This document shows, piece after piece, positions 59,243-64,000 of a stretch of DNA of 64,000 bases. The first letter of the stretch is position 1, and each line of letters opens with the position of its first letter. The position numbers were made by a program, and so were the translations under genes. Origin of the DNA: Primula veris (lineage: Eukaryota > Streptophyta > Magnoliopsida > Ericales > Primulaceae); NCBI GenBank assembly GCA_963682055.1, contig OY821740.1, positions 42,118,795 to 42,182,794 on the forward strand, written 5' to 3'. A model generated the notes under the pieces. The model saw nothing but the letters and a program-made list of their open reading frames with translations, was not told the origin of the DNA and ran no database searches.

Positions 59243-59640
59243 CATGTTTGGCGACTGCTTTTTTTCTTAGTATTTTTAGCTTCTTAATTAAAAAATCCTT
59301 GGTGTTTGCTGTGTTAGCTTTTTTAGCTTTTAAAAAGCTAGCTTTTGGGTCAAAAAAGCTCAACAGCAGAAAACTATGAATTTGCGGGGTTTTTTTAGCG
59401 TTTTTACAATAATTTTTTCCAAAAATCGAAACTTTCTAATAGAATTTGTTTATACATTTACAGCTCACCTATAAGTTAAAATAGGTGACAAGTGACTTAT
59501 CAATAAAGAATAAGTTTCAAGTCACTTATAAGTAAAAAAACTACGGTGGTGCCAACCACTACAATGCAACTTTTTTGAAGCAAACTTTTTTCTTATTGCT
59601 TTTATTGAAGTAGCTTTTTGACCCTAATGGGCCCATACAC
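59243..59640. mobile_element. MITE copy B, inverted relative to copy A
   Basis: Begins GTGCATGTTTGGCGACTG and has TTAGCTTTTAAAAAGCTAGC, GGGTCAAAAAAGCTCA, GAAACTTTCTAATAGAATTT and AAGTCACTTATAAGT in reverse-complement order to 55849-56236. The right end is less well conserved. Confidence 0.55.
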
Positions 59641-62168
59641 TGTTTTGTTGCTCTTCAAAATCATTGATAAGTGAAAAGTTTGAAATTATCCCACACTGAG
59701 AACTCGTACAAAGTACTATGCTTTTACAAAACTTATGGAACCGAAGATTCCCCCATCGCAACTCTTTACCTTAAATAGATGAATTTCATATGTTGGTCCT
59801 ATACACACTTCGTTTCATTTCATTTTCCATCTTTAAATCCTAAAATCGACTAATTTGTCTTTATATATTTCCATTTGCCAGGGAAGCCAAATACTTTTTG
59901 CGACTTAGATTGATTCTCTTATTCGTTGCGGAGCACGGCTTCAATCGATGGAGTGTAGGAGCTAGCGAAAGGCTTATGGTGTTGGGTGACCAATTCATTA
60001 TAGTTGACTTAAAGGTCTTAATTTTGTTTTGGGTTTTCATTTTTTGCATTCTTGGTACTCGTTGCGGTTTTCATGTTTGCCAACAGATTACCCTTCTTTT
60101 TTAGAAGTGCAAAATAAGAGTAGACGAATCCTGTAAAATCCTGTAATGCAAATGAAACAAATGTAATGCAACATACAACTTAAATCTTATATCTGGTTTA
60201 GAAATTTGGTGGTATATGCTACGGCAGAGTACTGCATACTAGTAAGTAGATTGTGATATCATTAACAAGCAGGCATAGCGCCACTCTCCGCTCAAAAATA
60301 CATCTAAAGCAAGCGGTGAAGAATAATGCTTTGCCGAATGCGTAGATATTACAATTGCCTGTTAAGACTTCTCTGACTAATTTTCTGTCCTTTTCTTTCC
60401 AATTTATTTGAGTTCGCTTGAACAAATTTAACATTAGTTTTATTATTGTGATAATCAAGGTGTCAGTGACTGAACTATGATGGTGAGTTGGTTATACTGG
60501 ATCATCTGCTCAAATTAACCAAAGTCTTGATACTCAAAATTTCCTCATTGTTTTCCTTCTTTATCATGATTCAAGAGAACAGATATTGTCCATGTCTGAT
60601 GTCCTGAAACGTACCAGCACGAGCCATGAGAAGATTGGCTTTCTCACTTTCTCTTTCACAATTTAATATAATTTGCTAAAATTGTGATATACGAGTTTTC
60701 ATGACATTCGCTTAGAAAGTGGACACATGAGAGTCGTTTAAGAGGGCAGGGGCGGGAAGAAGAAAAAAGAGTTTGAGCTAGAATAAAAAGGAAATTAAAA
60801 TTTGCTCTGTGTTTCTGATACTTAAAACATTTTATCCAGACTGAAAATTTGAATATACAACACCCTCACGACTATCCACAAGGGGCTGGTTTTGTAGTCT
60901 GGTTTCGTGCTAAAACTACCTGCACATGTTTATTATTTATGAACTATGGACTCGATGGTTCTAATCCGGAGTTCCAAATGGTGCACGTGCAACCAAACAA
61001 GAATTATATCTATAAGAGTACTTAAACCTCGTTTACTTTGATCAAAAGTTTGGTATTTTATGCAAACCATATAACTTATTGTACTTCAAAGTGAATTCTT
61101 TAAACGTTATGGTTGGCAACCAAATACCAACATACATCTCAATATTATACTTAGATGATAGATTCCAGTACATTCCCTCCTATCTAATATCGGATTTATG
61201 ATCCGAACATGCCAATCCTTACAAGAAGATTATTCTTGCACTGAAGAGAAGAAAATAACTGCCAATTTAATATAATTAACCTGTATGTGATGGATCTCAT
61301 GTTAACTCCCGACTCCCGTTTTACCAAAACTTGTTTATTGTTATTTTTTGACGATTGTTGCTTAATTTATCAGTTCTTTAATTTCTACGCATTACAGGTT
61401 AGAGTATCAGAAAGAAGAGTTTTATAAGAACCAACAAACTTTTACATATCCTATTAAATATAGTAATATTCTTTTTATGGTGCACGACTCTGAAAAAAAA
61501 AGTCTAAAAATAAATAAAAACCTTCAAGAAGGAATTTAATGCCGAATATTTGAAGAAAAAAAAAGAGGTTGAAATAATGGGGGGATTAAAAATTGGAGCA
61601 TTGTAGTACAAGGGCCGATTGTAAATTATTTTTTTATGAAAAAAGATAATTTACGAACTATCCATAAAAGATGAGGGGCTATGTGTATTTTATCAAAGAA
61701 AAAGTAAAAAGAAGCAGGTATTTAAAGCTAAAACGGGGATCATTTTTGTAACTCTATGAAATGAATCCGATCCTTTGTACAAACGAATAGTGGGGAAAAT
61801 TGGCAACTTATTAGAAAAATCATTTTCACAATTACTCTCTCACTGACGAGCATATCAATGTGAGTTTTTCCAAACAAATCTAGTTATATATTACTGTCTT
61901 TACATTTATTTGAATAGATACACTTGTAGATTTGGATTTGCAGGTTTATATTTGCCGCTTTGAGAAAGTTTGTCAAGTTTTTTTTTTTTTTTTTTTTGAG
62001 AAAAACAATGATGTGAAGCAGATACAAAACCCTAGTTTAGATCAAGTCGTGTCGTTATGTAAATTAACTTTGAACAATAATTTGAAGACAACTGCAAAAC
62101 CGAGTAAATATATTTTCGCTCCTCGTATGCTCCTTGATACTTCACACATCATATTTTGGGGTAGAGTT
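59641..62168. other. Intergenic AT-rich DNA
   Basis: No supported gene; ORFs are short and unlike known proteins. A poly-T run of about 20 bases is at 61979-61998. Confidence 0.45.
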
Positions 62169-62176
62169 GCAATATG

Positions 62177-63263
62177 CAGGGGCGGAACCACAGTGGTGCC
62201 AGAGGGGTCATGTGACCCCCCTGGATTTTGGTCTGTAATTACTAGTATACCCCTGATCTATTATATAATTACAATAGTTACCACTTCAGATAAATAGCTT
62301 ATTTTTTAATTCTTGTTTTTATTTATTAAAACTATTTCTCTTTATAGTTAACCTCTAACACAACAGGCGAGTGTCTCCCCCTGGTCTATGAGCTTGTCTT
62401 TTGTTTATTGAAGATTTATCTTTATTTATCTGACTACTCTTTTTATTTACTAATGGTTTGTGTTAGATATAAATTTGGTGGATTTTGTAACTATGATTTT
62501 CCAAAAAAGCAAAAAACAATGTTCAGGTTTATGATTATCTAAATGTCATAAGATTTATCTAATTTGAACTGGGCTTGTGAAAATTTGTTGATTTCCGAGA
62601 CAATTTTATACTGGTTCAAGTGTCTTTTATTTATTTAACTAGACACCAATTGTTATTTCCATACTCTAAATCTTCCATTTCTACAAGTTGTTTCCGGGCT
62701 TCTGCCATTGATTTTTCATCAAAATTTGTCTAGTTGAAGTCATGGAACTATTATTTTTAGGATCTAAGCAAATGAAAACTTAGAAACACAAAATATATTA
62801 GCTTGCACATCAAGTGTTTGATGATTTTATTAAACCAAAACCTTCTAACTTTTCTCGTTTTGTATTCCCGTCGTCAGTCGAGACTAGTTCGCTTATAGGA
62901 GTATATCTTTGCATCTATTATATGAGTGGCTCATTATTTACTAAAGTTGGTTGAGATTCGGAAAGTACTCACAGAAATCAGACATAATTCCTAATGTTTT
63001 GGGCGGTTAAAGTTGTTGATTTATTTATCTCTTAGGAAACCTCTCGCCTAAAGCTTCTTTTTGAATCTCAGTGCATTATATAGAATTCCGTAATAAGGGT
63101 ATACTCATTATAATGATTTTAATATATCTGAACCTTAGGTTATGCTATTGTTTTCCAATTTACGTCCATAGTTTCTTTTATACGTAAAGTGAGTTCAAGC
63201 GTGGATTAAAAAGTTTAGCTTGAATTGTGACCCCCCTCGTGAAAGTTTCTGGCTCCGCCACTG
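62177..63263. mobile_element. Non-autonomous hAT element, 1,087 bp
   Basis: Terminal inverted repeats CAGGGGCGGAACCA (left) and TGGCTCCGCCACTG (right), extended further in by GTGACCCCCCT at both ends. An exact 8-bp target duplication GCAATATG lies at 62169-62176 and 63264-63271, the length used by hAT transposases. No transposase frame is present inside, so it must move in trans. Confidence 0.93.
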
Positions 63264-63271
63264 GCAATATG

Positions 63272-64000
63272 GTAAACTTTTTTCAACTGTTAACGAGTTT
63301 GATTTAATTTGGTTTTGATCCTACCACCTAGGATAGAGTGTGGTCTGGAAAACCCTAGAAACATAGTCGTGTCCTTGTACAAAATGAGCGATAAAAAAAA
63401 GCAGAGCCTTTAATATGCCTTATAAACAAATGTCTTACCAGATATTCACATATTCGTAATTGAGACACAAAATCAACTCGAGTTAGTTCTTAATTACGAG
63501 TTCTTGAGAAGTGGCTGAAAATGTACTCTTAAGCGTATACGTATATCAGAGATGTGAAAATGAGCGATAGTCGAGGTAGAATTATTCTAGAAACCTTACA
63601 AAAAAAGATTTAGAATCAAGTTCTAGCATACTTGTCATTTATTAAACATAAGTTGTTCATTTATTTTATCGGTTATAGCTTTGTGCAACTAGGGCCTAGA
63701 TTTCGATAGTTAAGGAGACATTGTTTGTGTTTACTTAAACTTGATTTCCATAAGAAATACTTGTCTCTACAAAAAAGACTTTAGAATCAAGTTCTAGCAT
63801 CCTTATCATTTATTAAACATAAGTTGTTCATTAATTTCGTCGGTTATAGCTCTGTGCAACTAGAGGATGTTTTAAGATTTTGATAGTTTAGGAGGCGTCT
63901 GTTTGAATTAGATTCCATAAGAAATAAATTTTCATTAAATTACTTTAGCAAGAACTTTGGCGTTAGTGATTTTAATGTCAGATGGAAACTTTTGGTATGG
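63272..64000. repeat. Right edge with a 130-bp direct repeat
   Basis: About 63603-63725 and 63778-63900 share TTTAGAATCAAGTTCTAGCA, CATTTATTAAACATAAGTTG, CGGTTATAGCT and GTGCAACTAG. The offset is about 175 bp. No gene is supported. Confidence 0.7.

Noticed and set aside
59898..60104. 68-codon ORF right of MITE copy B
   Set aside because: Hydrophobic, without a recognised family or splice partners; could at most be 3' UTR of the LYR gene.
61932..62297. 121-codon ORF running into the hAT element
   Set aside because: It starts before a poly-T run and continues into the transposon end, so it is a chance frame.

Overview
This is nuclear DNA from a flowering plant, most likely a eudicot. Genes have many short GT-AG introns, AT-rich non-coding DNA, plant-specific families (ERD15, CML49/50-type PEF protein, TPR-DnaJ protein, plant folylpolyglutamate synthase), small MITEs and a plant Ty3/Gypsy element of the Tat type. 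I could not fix the species. All similarity statements are by eye and memory; no search was run.

Layout: 538-6151 (-) small coiled-coil protein whose 5.1-kb first intron is largely a 207/208-bp tandem array; 6.3-8.3 kb repeats, including an RNase H fragment of a LINE-type element and Stowaway-like MITEs; 8385-12766 (+) CML49/50-like penta-EF-hand protein; 14783-24557 (-) 1470-aa TPR/DnaJ co-chaperone with an FG-repeat-like N-terminus; 26060-31734 (-) folylpolyglutamate synthase in 16 coding exons; 33705-44687 a young, complete Tat-lineage LTR retrotransposon (683-bp LTRs, 5-bp target duplication) with gag-pol on the + strand and a three-exon spliced gene on the - strand; 45578-46357 (-) F-box protein; 47415-48888 (-) ERD15-like PAM2 protein; 52.5-55.0 kb a direct duplication of about 1 kb; 56930-57742 (+) LYR-type, FMC1-like mitochondrial protein between two inverted copies of one MITE; 62177-63263 a non-autonomous hAT element with a perfect 8-bp target duplication.

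The host genes do not form a pathway. They are ordinary euchromatic housekeeping and stress genes: calcium sensing, chaperone delivery, folate polyglutamylation, ubiquitin-ligase targeting, poly(A)-binding-protein interaction and respiratory assembly. The less ordinary content is (1) the antisense spliced gene of the retrotransposon, with its own TATA box and 854 uninterrupted codons beside a gag-pol frame that has a one-base homopolymer shift in the protease; (2) the intronic tandem array, in which each of twelve units carries a copy of the exon-1/5' splice-site junction; and (3) a run of FVFG motifs joined to a TPR-J-domain co-chaperone.
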